From Fasciola hepatica (taxonomy: Eukaryota > Platyhelminthes > Trematoda > Plagiorchiida > Fasciolidae), in the NCBI GenBank assembly GCA_948099385.1, contig CANUEZ040000199.1, positions 506,001 to 570,000 on the forward strand: a stretch of 64,000 nucleotides of DNA, in the 5' to 3' direction. Shown one piece after another: positions 1 through 10,540 of the stretch. Both the position numbers and the translations under genes were made by a program. Within the stretch, counting starts at the first letter, position 1; each line of letters starts with the position of its first letter. The notes beneath the pieces are model-generated. The model was not told where the DNA came from. It worked only from the letters and a program-made list of their open reading frames with translations, and did no database searches.

Positions 1-351
1 GCACACCAAGAGCCAACAAAGGGGAGTAAAGTGAAACCTTAGATGGATTCGAATATTTGCACGAAGAACTTGGAAGTCTAAGCCAAATGGAGGAACTGGC
101 TGAGCCAAGTGGAGGAGGTTGGGACCTGGGTGTTTTACGTAGGGAGGACTGACAATCGGAGTAAGAAACTATGGTTACCAGGAACGATGAAGAAAAAAAG
201 GAGGAAAAGGAAAGAGGGACAAAAAATTGAGTTGTACACCAAGGCTTTAGAAAGCCATGAAGTATGATACATTGCAATGAAAGGACGATGTCAATTTAAA
301 AACAAGGGGTTGGCGATGCAAGACGGAAAGAGGGGGCACATAGCAACAATG
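1..351. other. No gene seen; AG-rich repeat-like flank
   Basis: I see no coding region here. The purine-rich plus strand and the phrase around 180 (AGGAACGATGAAG) resemble a phrase at about 718 (AGGAACGATGGAG) and, more loosely, the 3'UTR units of the LINE copies at 23.1 and 27.85 kb. It is probably a piece of another LINE 3' region, but it is too diverged to assign. Confidence 0.3.
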
Positions 352-1815
352 ATAATAATAATAATAATATTAATAGGTTATATCGGAAACGCCCGAAGCA
401 TGCCATTTGCATGACCTTGTTGATACAGGTGATGGAATGGACAGATATAATTCATGGAAATATGGAGACTCTCATGAAAATATTGGATAAAAAGGCCCAG
501 AAGGGGGAATAAGGTAGGATGAAAGTAGGATAAACGTATGCACACCATAGGGATTGTGTGGAGTTTAAATGAGCTCAAGAGCGGGTTTGAATGGACGCCC
601 GGTGAGTTTGAAGGTCAAGGTCAAATGTACTGAATGGCTGGTCCGGGCAATTACATATGGAGGCCGACTGGTAAACATGAGAAAGGCTGGAAATCGGTAT
701 AAGGAACTGCAGTAGCGAGGAACGATGGAGAAAAAGGTGAGGTGCACTGCAGTGGATTAGATATCAATGAAGCATTGGTACTTTGCAGTGGATTGTCGGC
801 GGACAGGAAACAAAACTCGCCGTAAAACAAGCAGCGAACAATGCAAGACGTAGAGGGATGATCAGATGACAAAAACGATTTAGAAGGATTGGATATAGTA
901 GATGTGAGGCACAAATGTAGAGTTGATGGATGCCTATGATTACGGTCGTTGGGATGATAGCAAGAGAAATGGCCGGTGAGGAACTGCAAGATGCAGAGCG
1001 CGTGCACATGGATATATATGCGTAAGTTTGTATATATATATATTTATGTAGATTTATTATATATATATGTATAGGTATAAGAGAAGTAGGAGCAATAACA
1101 ATGGGGTCCCAGAAAGAAATTATCAGTCATAAGGAGGAGTAGGTAATGTTGGATCAATTGGTTGTAGAATTAACTTCAGAATATCGTGGTGGATTACCTT
1201 CATGACAAGTGCACATGACAGCCCAACAGAAAGAAAAAAGAATGCGGAAGCACAGAAGTGATGAAGACTGTGATGAGCAGTTCATGGAAGATTGAAGATG
1301 AAAGACAGGATCAAGGAAAACAGGTAAGAACGGGTCTAATTATTTGATCAATGCAGGTGCGAGATGAAGTGACGGACCAGAGGAATCGGGTAGTGACAGG
1401 TCAAACAATTTGGAACTGTAAGAGAATGTCATGACGTAACGTTGTCATTACAATGGTGGAACATGGAAAAGCGGACCACACTGGAAGGTACAGAAAAATG
1501 CCTGCATCGAGCAATAAACGGATCAAGGGATGAAAGCAATGACCGAGGAGACACAGGTAAGAAATCGCCAATCAGATCATTTTACTGCAGATGAAACACG
1601 AAGGAGGCGGACAAGGAAGCGGGACGCTCCGAGATAAGTTAACCAGTAATAGAACAAAAAGGCCACAAAAAATGAATGCGCAACGGAGTTGGGGCGATGG
1701 AGCTGGAGAGCTGTTTGCCGGCAGACAATTGAACAGGTGGATACTAATCAGGACACTGGAAAGAACCACAGAGGAATTGCGGAGCCAAGTGAGGAAGATA
1801 TGGTGGTGGTGATTA
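352..1815 (-). mobile_element. 3' end and 3'UTR fragment of a minus-strand LINE (AAT-tailed type)
   Basis: An AAT repeat (352-375) is followed by GCCCGAAGCATGCC..TTGCATGACC, which matches the hairpin-bearing 3' terminus of the LINE copies at 22,613 and 38,965. The rest shows no ORF. It contains at least two diverged copies of a unit with an ACAGGTAAG core (about 1,317 and 1,553). On the plus strand it is AG-rich, as are the other 3'UTR copies. I read it as a 5'-truncated insertion containing only 3'UTR. The right limit is placed where the next element's GATAATAAAT end begins; this is an inference. Confidence 0.5.
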
Positions 1816-2139
1816 GATAATAAATACAACTGTAAAAGATGCGAAGTTTGAAGCGGCGAGTTATAATATGCGGATTGGGCATGAGTGCGGGTGCGATTGG
1901 TGCATCATGGCATTGGGCATGAGGAGGGATTTAACAGAACGACAGGTTTAAGGAAGCTATCAATGGGCATTCTGAGCAGAGGGTAACACCAAGCGCATAG
2001 ATGATAGAAGCCAGCAACGACGGCAGGTGGGAAAAGAGTTATTGGCGAGCGTCGACAGAGAAGAGTGGTTAGGACGATAGTGACTCAATGCAGTGAAAGT
2101 TGATGTAGAGAGGGGCGATAGGAAGGAGGACAAACCGAG

Positions 2140-2765
2140 TAGATGTGCATACCGTGGTAGGGCGACAAAAATGGGAAGTGGAAACAGATGATCAGAGCTA
2201 TAGGTGAACAAGCTGTGGCGGAAAAGGATGAGGAGCATGCAATTTTCAACCGACAGCATTGGATTCGGTAGTCCAAGAAAAGTTAGAGCGTGCCATCCGC
2301 AACCATTGCTAGTGGTTGGGACTGGCCGTGCGCTGGGCACCCAACCTGAAAAACACTTCGTGAGGTAAACGCAGAAGGTGTGATCCACCGGTCTAGTTGC
2401 GCTCGCACATCATTGCAGACGGCCTGCACGCCCGATGTGCGCCGGCCATAGCGGTGGATCTGACCGCGCCCAGCACTGTTGGGAGTCGCACGAGCGTTCA
2501 TGGATAATTTTACAGGGGACAAAACGACCGCGATGGGGGTGCGTGAACCAGGAACAATTGACCAAGACGTGAGACCATGGACAGGAGAGCCAACGGAAAC
2601 GGCGACTGGTAGACGGACGTGTAGCAATATTATCCAGGTGCACCTGCCAGGGAGATGGTAAGTACAGTGCCCGAAGTGGTTGGCCGTCATTGAGGATCAC
2701 AGGAAAGGGAAAAGGGATAGAGAAGCGCAGTCTGGGTGTGCCCCGGCTGAGAATCAACGGATACC
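2140..2765 (-). repeat. 3'UTR repeat segment, copy 1 of 4
   Basis: This segment lies just downstream of the RT of LINE copy A. It shares long stretches with 7,140-7,640 (same strand), about 10,250-10,540 (opposite strand) and 36,376-36,600. Recognisable blocks on the minus strand are GGCCGGCGCACATCGGGC, TCACACCTTCTGCG and a TTTTTCAGGTTGG block. It lies 3' of an RT domain in every copy, so I treat it as 3'UTR of one LINE subfamily. No convincing protein is encoded. Confidence 0.6.
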
Positions 2766-2904
2766 GAGGGGAAAAAAGTGAATATGATGGATAAGAGATG
2801 AGCGTAGGTGAGCAATAGGGTTATCTTATGATGGCAAGAGGTAGGTTTTCAATAGATCAGTGAAGGCAATGGATTTAGTTCGCGGGGTGTACCTAGTGGC
2901 CTGT

Positions 2905-4765
2905 GGTGCAGGGGTAGTGGAGTTACAGTGTGAGGCCTCTCTCAAATGCCAGGTCGGCGGAGACGAGCTCATTGGTGAGCAATATAGCATTAGGGACTGT
3001 CAAGTATGACAAAAGTGCGCGCCTAAAAGCGAACATTGAGGAGGCACTGCGTAAGTTAAGGGGCAGCTTATTCCAGATTTTGGAATAGGCTGACAGAAAG
3101 AATCGGGACTTCAGACAGAGATTAGAATGAGGGACAGTGAGAGAGAAGGCACGGTGTCAGATCGGGTAGGAGCAGGGTGCAGCGAATGATATGGAATAAG
3201 AGGTGTAGGCCAGGTTATGGATTAGCTTTAAGAGGAAAATCAGGTTGAGCCTCATGCGACGAATCCATAGAGGCTCAATTTGTAGGAGCTCACAGCGCTG
3301 GCGGTATGTTAGGGCTAGGGATACGCCCAACAGCCTTTTGGTGAAAGTACGCTGAACGTTCTCAAGAGATACAATAGAGGAACGTGGCCAGGGGCTGGAG
3401 GTAATGGGACAATATTCTAGGAGCGGTCTCACGTGTGAGAGATACATGGAGAGGCGACTGGCCGGTATTAAGAAACACCGATTGATCAGGCCTAGGTTTC
3501 GCTTAGCCTTAGCGATTTTTAACGATGCCTGTTCTGACAAGTTAAAGGAACAAGAGTAGCGAACACCAAGATCGGTAACCATGCGGTGTATGGGGATGGG
3601 CAGGCCGTCCAGACAAATTTAGCCGGGTGGTACAGTGCACTTGTATGGTAGGAGGAAGTTTTTCTCCGCAGAGAATTTCATGAACCACGAGAAGCACCAA
3701 GTTTGGAGAACGAGTGAGTCATGCGATGTGTTGCACAGAGTCACGGATTGGTCACTAGGAAGGAAAAAGTGCACTATTTGTATATCGTCGGCAAAGAGGA
3801 AAGGAGTGCCGTGTCGAATAAAAGAGAAAATTTCATTGATATAAATAAAGAATAGTAATGGGTCTAGGACACTGCCTTGGATGACGGCGCTAGTAATTGG
3901 TTTGGCGGGAGCCAGGTGGCCGTCGACGAGCACGGCTTGTGATCTGTGAGAGAGATAGGAGGATGGCCAGGAGAGGAGAAGGTCAGTAATACCGAGAGAT
4001 CGGATTTTGGCCAAAGGATGAATATGAGGAACACAGTCAAAAGCCTTAGACATGTCGAGGTACAGGACAATTACAGAGTTGCCGGCGTCGGCAGCAGACG
4101 ATAGGACATTGAGAGAGTCAAGATGGCAGGAAGAGCAGGAACGGGAGTTCAAGAAACCATGCTGACCAGGGTTCAGCAGGTTGTCAGATAAGAGGTACTG
4201 GACAATGTTTTTTGATAATTCTCTCTATAATTTTGCAGACTACTGGGGTGTAATTAATGGGCCGATAGTTATCTGGGTCGTGTAGTACGCCCTTTTTGAA
4301 GCGCGGAACTATAACAGAGGATTTCCTTTGAGGTGGGACGAAACTGTGAAGCATGGAGGTGGTATACATATTAAGTAACAATAAAGGGAGGTCAGGACCA
4401 CCGAAACGGAGGAGGGCCGGTGGGAGATCATCTGGTCCCGGTTTCGAGGAAGGTTTAATAGAGGAAACTGATTTTTCCATTTCTAGATGGGTGAAGGGAA
4501 TCGATGAAAGAGAGGCAGAGGTGCAGGGGTGGATTGTAGGAGGGGGAATACCAGGAAAGCTTATAAGAGAGGAAGAAAAATGCTCATTGAAGGCCTCAGA
4601 AATAGATGCTGGAGTATTAACGGTAGATGAGCCGCTGATGAGGAACTTGGGCAAGGTATGATTGGATTGATTGGACCTTTCACTAAGCAGGTTGGACAGG
4701 TAGCCAGTTTTGTTTGGGTGTGCTAGGACGATGGCCTCCTGCCTTCTCAGATGCAAATCGACCAT
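2905..4765 (-). pseudogene. Reverse transcriptase domain of LINE copy A (broken)
   Basis: RNA-directed DNA polymerase of a CR1-like LINE. The fingers region is read from 4,765 to 4,184 (SSKPGPDDLPPALLRFGG, then a DNYRPINYTPVVCKIIER motif). The palm is read from 4,152 (YLDMSKAFD, AVIQGSVLDPLLF, LFADDIQIVH). The thumb (HVRPLLEYC, NVQRTFTKRLLG) follows in the same frame. Breaks: a frameshift near 4,150-4,185, an in-frame TAA at 3,619-3,621, and a frameshift near 3,180, after which the usual YSKIWNKLPLNL-like C-terminus continues to about 2,905. The catalytic aspartates are still present, but the frame is not. Confidence 0.75.
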
Positions 4766-5024
4766 GCAACGCAGCCTCAGTTGTAGCTGGTTTATGCGCA
4801 GGAGAATTGTAAAGTCGTGTGATCTCGCGAAGGTAAGTTGCAGCTCAGACAGCTTACGCTCTAAAAGTGACAGGCGTGAGCTGCTGGACTTGAAGCGTGG
4901 ATCGACAAAGGGTGAGCGGAAATTAGGCCGTGAAGAAGGTTGCTGTAGGTAGAGTTCACAACAGTGAGGGGATCAGAGGAGAGAAAATAGTTGTCCCAGT
5001 TAAGGAAATGGATGATCATTGGCA

Positions 5025-5763
5025 CTAGGGGCCAGTTGCAGCACGGTAGGAAGTCGGAACAGAGGGAGAGGATTGCATCGGATGAGAACAGCTGAACTTG
5101 CACCTGACAATACGGTGGTTACTACCCGGGAAGTGATCAGTAGTCTGGGTGATCATATCAGGGACATCAATGGAGTATACTAAGTCCAAGATTTTTTTCC
5201 CCATAGCAGGGCAAGAGACATGTTGGGTCCATCCACCAAGACGGACACAAGAAAGGAAGGTGTTGAGGACGGGAGGGCTAGCATAGGAGGACCAGCAAAT
5301 TGAAGGAAAGTTAAAGTCACCCGGCAATAAATTTTGCACTGGCAGGGTAGTCAGGCACAGCTTTAAAGACATCCACAGCAGAGTCAATTTTTGCAGGCAC
5401 CAGAACCGGGGGGACGTAGACGCAGCCAAGGAGGAGGTTCTGGCCGGAGGCGTGAATGGATAGCCATAACGAATCCTCAATAAGGAGAAGAGAGGGGTGA
5501 TCGCTAACACTAGCGTGGATAGCGCATTTGACAAAGGCTAAACAGCCCCCTCCACGCCTGGACTGGCGGGTGTTCGAGAACCATTGATACCCAGCTATGC
5601 GAACAAGGCCAAGCGAGGCATCATCTGACAGCCAGGATTCAGTTACTAGTATAATGTCAGCGTTTGACGTAAATGCCAAAGATCGCAGGTGCGATATTTT
5701 TCTAATTATTGAGCTGGCGTTAATAAGAACTAGTAGGAATGAGTTCAGTGTCGGCGTGCGCAA
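5025..5763 (-). pseudogene. AP endonuclease domain of LINE copy A (frameshifted)
   Basis: Exonuclease-endonuclease-phosphatase family domain that nicks target DNA to prime reverse transcription. Visible motifs are ILVTESWL (catalytic Glu), RRGGGCLAFV, GDFNFPSICW (Asp/Asn), KKILDLVYS and GSNHRIVRC (His). A frameshift near 5,320 splits the N-terminal part (5,763-5,317) from the C-terminal part (about 5,350-5,025). The first strand reads INASSI where LNARS is usual, so the catalytic Asn is probably changed. It lies immediately upstream of the RT, as in CR1-like ORF2. Confidence 0.7.
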
Positions 5764-6577
5764 GGCATGGCTGCCAGGTGCAAGACTATTGGGATCGCTG
5801 TGGCGATAGGAGTTGTGTCTCTGTGGGGATAGAGCGTCAGTAGAAGGGGGAGGGCAGGCAGTGTTGGGTGGGGGACGAAAAGTAGAAAGGCTTTAGCATT
5901 AGGCGCAGCCGATCGCTGTGGGTGATTAATACGGTGGGTGTGCAGCGCACCGCTGATGTGGGCCAGAGGGGTGTCACACGGCGCAGAGGGAGGGGGGACC
6001 ATATGGCAAAGTGAGAGGTGAAGAATACCTGTCGAAGCGGGGTGGACAGGGGGAGTGCGTGGTGTAAGGTGCTAAGTGGCATGACATCGAGTGGGGAGCT
6101 TTCAGTGGTATGAGTCAGTGAAAGTTTATCGATATGGTCCATAGGGTGACTAGCAATATGGCCACGGGTGCGGAGGGCACCGGCGAGGACAAAAAACGAG
6201 ATTTTGTCTGGTTTGGAAGGATCGAGATAAGGGAAATGTGGGACGCAGACATAGGCAACATGGATGAATATATTGGTGGGCGACGGGATGGTGGCAAGAG
6301 AACTAACCGGAAGAGAACTGGAGGAAGCAGAGGAAATATATGGATACGTATACGCACATTGCTGTATGTAGATAGGCAGATATATATGTATAACATCTAA
6401 GTGAGAAGAGGAGACGCAAAGAGCGGTGAAGTGTTGGAGAAAGAAAGTAATATTGCTTTGAAGAGACAGGTAAGTTGCGATATAATGGTACAGAATTAAT
6501 TTGAATGGATCCCGATGAACTAGTTTACGACGGGCGAATGGAATTGTGGAGCTGCTTGCCTTCAAGCGATCGCACAA
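5745..6577 (-). pseudogene. Probable ORF1 remnant of LINE copy A
   Basis: A 246-codon open stretch (6,577-5,837) and an overlapping frame lie upstream of the endonuclease. They are rich in Pro, Ser, Thr and Tyr, like the C-terminal half of the intact ORF1 at 46,409-47,989. I do not see the RRM-like core, so the assignment rests mainly on position and composition. Confidence 0.35.
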
Positions 6578-7139
6578 ATGGACTAAGCGGGAAGATGCTA
6601 GTCAGGGCTCCACACAAGAGGATGATCCGCAGCTGAATTGCAGAGTCAAGCAAGGGGAAATATGGTGTCCGTTGAAAGATAATAAATGTGGTTGTAAAAA
6701 TGTAAAGGTTGGAACAACCAGTTCTTTTACAGTATTTAGTTATGGGTACGGGTAGGTCCGGTGCGTATTGACGGGAGGTATGAGACAAAAGGATAAAAAG
6801 AGGATATGACTAAATTGTAGCTAGTTAGGCATGTGATTAGTGAGCTGTACGAGCATATAGAGGTACCAAGTGAATAGAGACTAGGAGCCGGCAAAGGCGA
6901 TATGGATAGAAAAGGAAATACAGCGAGCTTGGGAAAAGATAAAGTGTATAGAGCGACAGTGACATCATGCAGTGAGGGTTGTCGTGGTTAAAAACGGTAG
7001 AAAAAGGATTGAATGGGTAGGTTTGCTTACGTAGATAGAACGACAAGGGAAGGGAAGTGATACGAGTGATGACAAGAACGATAGATGGGTGAATGGTGGC
7101 GGGGGAAGAATGGTGGAAGTATGCAATCTCGAACCGACA

Positions 7140-7640
7140 GGAATGAATGCGATAAGACGAGCAGAGTTGGAGCGTGCAATCCGTAGCCGGTACTAGTGGA
7201 AGGGCTGACCGTGGGCTGGACATCCAACCTGAAAAGCACCTCGTGAAGCGAACACAGGAGGTGTGATCCATCTGCAGATTGCGCTCGCACGTCGTTGCTG
7301 AAAGCCTGGAGGCCCGATGTGGGCCGGTCAAAGGGGGAACTGGCCACACCTCCTGCCCTTATGATTGGTGTGAGTGACTATCGATGAATGTACAGAAGGC
7401 AGAGCAACCACGATGAGAGTATATCATCCAGGAATAATTATTCGGGTTGTGAGAACTTGGACAACAGAACAAACGGAAACAGCGATTGACAGCCCGTCAT
7501 ATAGTATTATTATTCAGGTTCACCAGCCGTGAAGGTAATCGGAAAAGTGCCGGAGGTGGTTGAACGGCGATGAGGATCACCGGGATAAGAAAAGGAGATA
7601 AAGAAACGCAGCCTAAGCATGCCCCGGCTAAAAATCGATG
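7140..7640 (-). repeat. 3'UTR repeat segment, copy 2 of 4
   Basis: It aligns by eye with 2,281-2,765 over almost its whole length, including ACACCTCCTGTGTTCGCTTC versus ACACCTTCTGCGTTTACCTC and the following TTTTTCAGGTTGG-type block. It lies downstream of the RT fragment of copy B in the same orientation. It is non-coding as far as I can see. Confidence 0.6.
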
Positions 7641-8229
7641 GTTACCGGAGAAAATAACAAACTTGAGGCACGGGGCTCATCAATGCAGCGGGTTTCCAAG
7701 TAAATAAATGAGCCATGGGATGTAAAGCAAAGAAAGGAAGTGGATAAGTAATAGCTATGAGACTTTGTAAGAATGTTAGGATTCTTCCCAAAGTAATCAG
7801 TCAGTAGAAGGGAGGAGCAAATTCTGCATGAGGTTACTGAAGATTCTAAGCTGAGGTAAAGGTTGGGGTCATAATTGGTGACGTCAAAATTGGAGGTTGA
7901 TTCCAGCTAACGTGCCGCGTTAAGTGAGAGAAATGAGACTGAAACTTTAAGCGGAAAATCCCTGAGGGGATGATGGAAGTATATGCGGCGGGACCTGATG
8001 TCGGAGAGGGTAAACGTAAGCAAAATGATATCAAGGAACTTTGGGTCGTCAACCGTGCTTCTGCTATTGTTTAACGAGAAAGTATTACATATACATATAA
8101 GCATATATATATATAAATATTTATATATCGGACAGCATTTAGAAGGAAAAAATCGAATGATCTTAGAAGGTAATGTAATTCGAGGAGGCTTTATTAGGTT
8201 AAAAGTCGACGCCTTTCTCGTGAGCTTGG

Positions 8230-8498
8230 CTTTCGGTTGGGCGGACATTTAATAAGTGCAAAATATTCGAGCCAGAAAAGAATTTACCCATAGCATGCAG
8301 AAGAGCAAACTTTGACTGAGAAGATATCACGTGCAAAGAGAGTTTATTCCAGGTTCTGGGGCACGTGAAGAGAGAGAACTCAGAGCGTAGAACAGTTCTC
8401 GCGGAGGTTGTGGCGATTGTATACTGTCGACTACGGAGGAAATATTGAGCATCCAAGGAGAGGCGTAGCGATTTGGAGAAATAAGATTGCTCAGTCAA
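8230..8498 (-). pseudogene. RT C-terminal fragment of LINE copy B
   Basis: A fragment of about 90 codons reads TSARTVLRSEFSLFTCPRTW followed by NKLSLHV, matching the thumb and connection end of CR1-like RTs (compare SKLALRCNFFLIKYSKLWNK in the copy at 26.3 kb). Nothing upstream of the thumb is preserved. It is a dead, 5'-truncated copy. Confidence 0.5.
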
Positions 8499-8589
8499 TA
8501 GTTTATACAGAAATACCCAGTTTAGCTCGATGCGACAGAACCGTAATGGTTCGATTTTGGGATATTAACAGCGCTCCCTGCAGTTCAGG

Positions 8590-9590
8590 TTTGACGACGA
8601 ACCCACCGTTGCTAGTGGTGTCATCCAAAGAAGCGTGCTAGAACCAATTCTATTCTCAGTTTACATCAGTGACGTCTTCTCTATAATTCGTCGTGGTACC
8701 CTGTTCCTACTTGCGGACGACATAAAAATTGTATATGAATTCCCACCCCTGAACTTTGACGACTCAATTCCCAATACACAGTTTGATCTAGAACACCTTG
8801 GACAATGGTGTCAATCCTTAAAAATTGAATTCTCTTTTCAGAAATGCAGTTTCATGACCCCACGCTCTCAAAAACCCTCGAACCCTTTTCTTTTAAACAG
8901 CTCCCTTATTACCCACAACACACCAGTACGAGATCTTGGGTTGCATCAATCGTGCATCCTAAGCTTCTCGGAACACTTACCATTTTAGCTGCGGAGGCAA
9001 ACAAATCTCTGGGATTTCTAAGCAGCTCTGTCATCCCGCGCGACCCAAATGTACTATCGTATCTGTCCTAAGTCCGACCCTGCCTAGAATGCAGCCCTAT
9101 AATCCTCACCAACACTCTCCAATCCGAGAGGGTAGCTTCAGAGAGTGTACAACGCTCATCCACGAAACAGCTGCTTGGTTATTCCACCATGCTTGGTTAT
9201 GAAGAGAGCTGTGCCGTCCTCCACACCGAACCTCTCTGGCTACACCTTATGGGACTCAACCTTCGCTTACTCCGTAGGCTTATTTATCGCCTGGCGTTTT
9301 CTCTCACTGACACTCCATGAGTCCATTCACCTACTCCTCACTCCTTCCACCGGAGAGATCTGCGTCTTTTTATTCCGAATGTCAAGTTATCCATGCGATT
9401 TGATTTCTTTCTGCTAAAATATTCTAGACTTTGGAATGAACTCCCCACTGAAGTTTGTCGATGTCTCCCCCACTCACTTCAAGACAAAATTGGCAAATTA
9501 CCTCACCGTCGATAATGCCCCAATGTTAACTGACACTATCATGTCTGAGACCCGTGCTTTTTAGGAAGGACCCGACTTCTAGCTAATCTT
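8590..9590 (+). pseudogene. RT palm and thumb of LINE copy C (frameshifted)
   Basis: Palm motifs VIQRSVLEPILFSVYISDVF and LLADDIKIVYEF are read from about 8,605 to 8,750 (the catalytic box is LADD rather than FADD). A frameshift near 8,950 moves the frame to NKSLGFLSSSVI and then a stop. Further on, SVQRSSTKQLLGYSTMLG, EPLWLHLMGLN and YSRLWNELPTEVC can be read to about 9,470. The fingers and endonuclease are missing. Confidence 0.65.
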
Positions 9591-10249
9591 TATATCCTCA
9601 TTCTATGTGCCTTTCTTTTCCGAGAATTCTCTCACCCCTTGGCTAGTCCTGAACCTCAGAATTCCCTCTCTATACAAACTTTCTCAATAAGCCCATCAGC
9701 TGCTACCGTCATCATCCCGCCCTAATCATTGTCCTCACCGCTCAGCCTATAGCTGTTCCGCGTCCTTACAATCTGCCCCATGGTGCCCACGGTTAATTTA
9801 CGCATATCTACCCACACTCAATTCTGCTCATTTTGATTTTTGACTGATTACTAGTTCGCGCTAAGGCTCAGGTTAGTCTGATACTAGATCCTAAGACCTG
9901 GCCTTTATATCTATGACGGCTAGTTCTCCTCTTGGTCACTCAATCCTCCACCCAGGTTATACCATGCATTATTGTTACATCTCTCCCCAACTCCACAGCT
10001 AGCACAAACGCCAGACTGAATCTTGTTTCTACTTTTATTTCAGGATTTACCGACACCGAAATGTTTTGCCCATCCAATCCCATGAGCACCAACTTGGCCA
10101 AATTTCTCTCAGGATTCAAAAATTGAACCATCGACACGGTGTGATGTTCACACCTTACTCGATTGCTCTTTGACTGGCTTCGGCCTTTGGAACTCCTCAA
10201 TCTAGCTAATAGAACTTTGACTACTCTTCTATACGCACCGCCACAACCA

Positions 10250-10540
10250 ATCTTAATCCCAACGGTGCGAGACGCGGTCAGATCCGTTGTTTTGGCCGGT
10301 ACACGTCGGGCTTGCAGGAAGCCCGAAACGATGTGCAGGGGCAACTAGGTTGGTGGATTGCGCCTCCTCTCACCAAAAACGATTTTCAGGTTAGGCGTCG
10401 AGCTCGCGGTCAGTGTCACTCACCGGCACTGCTTTTGTATTATAGAACATCATCGTCACTCCCCTACTGCTGCCGCAAAAGTTTCACCTGCCTTGTCATC
10501 TCCAACGTCTGTTCTTCCATCGAGCACGCTCTCAATAATA
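10250..10540 (+). repeat. 3'UTR repeat segment, copy 3 of 4 (inverted relative to copies 1 and 2)
   Basis: GACGCGGTCAGATCCGTTG, then GGCCGGTACACGTCGGGC, then TTTTCAGGTTAGGCGTC correspond in order to the minus-strand blocks at 2.28-2.5 kb and 7.2-7.35 kb. The copy lies downstream of the RT of copy C on the same strand, which supports the 3'UTR interpretation. Confidence 0.55.

Larger units (their letters stand above)
1816..6677 (-). mobile_element. CR1-like LINE copy A, decayed but nearly full length
   Basis: On the minus strand the order is ORF1-like region (about 6.6-5.8 kb), endonuclease (5.76-5.03 kb), reverse transcriptase (about 4.77-2.9 kb) and a roughly 1.1 kb 3'UTR ending at GATAATAAATACAACTG (about 1,816). 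The same terminus occurs at 6,678 in the next copy, which fixes both this element's 3' end and the limit of its 5' side. Several frameshifts and stops show it is dead. CR1-like assignment rests on the EN and RT motifs described in the sub-features. Confidence 0.65.
6678..8545 (-). mobile_element. CR1-like LINE copy B, 5'-truncated
   Basis: Its 3' end is at GATAATAAATGTGG (6,678), matching copy A's end at 1,816. The 3'UTR repeat lies at 7,140-7,640, and an RT C-terminal fragment is read from 8,498 to about 8,230 (SEFSLFTCPRTWNKLSLHV, the usual F..YS..WNKLP thumb-end motif). Upstream sequence ends near 8,545, where an oppositely oriented RT begins. A short TA-rich stretch occurs at about 8,085-8,130. 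Confidence 0.55.
8546..10540 (+). mobile_element. CR1-like LINE copy C, 5'-truncated, plus strand
   Basis: It begins inside the RT palm (about 8,590: ASGVIQRSVLEPILFSVYI) and proceeds through the thumb to about 9,590. It then continues into a 3'UTR whose distal part (about 10,250-10,540) is the same repeat found after copies A and B, here in the opposite orientation. It probably ends near CTCAATAATAGG (about 10,540). It meets copy B head to head near 8,545. Confidence 0.55.

Noticed and set aside
4353..4661. Plus-strand frame of 102 codons in LINE copy A
   Set aside because: It is antisense to RT fingers coding sequence and has no motif of its own.
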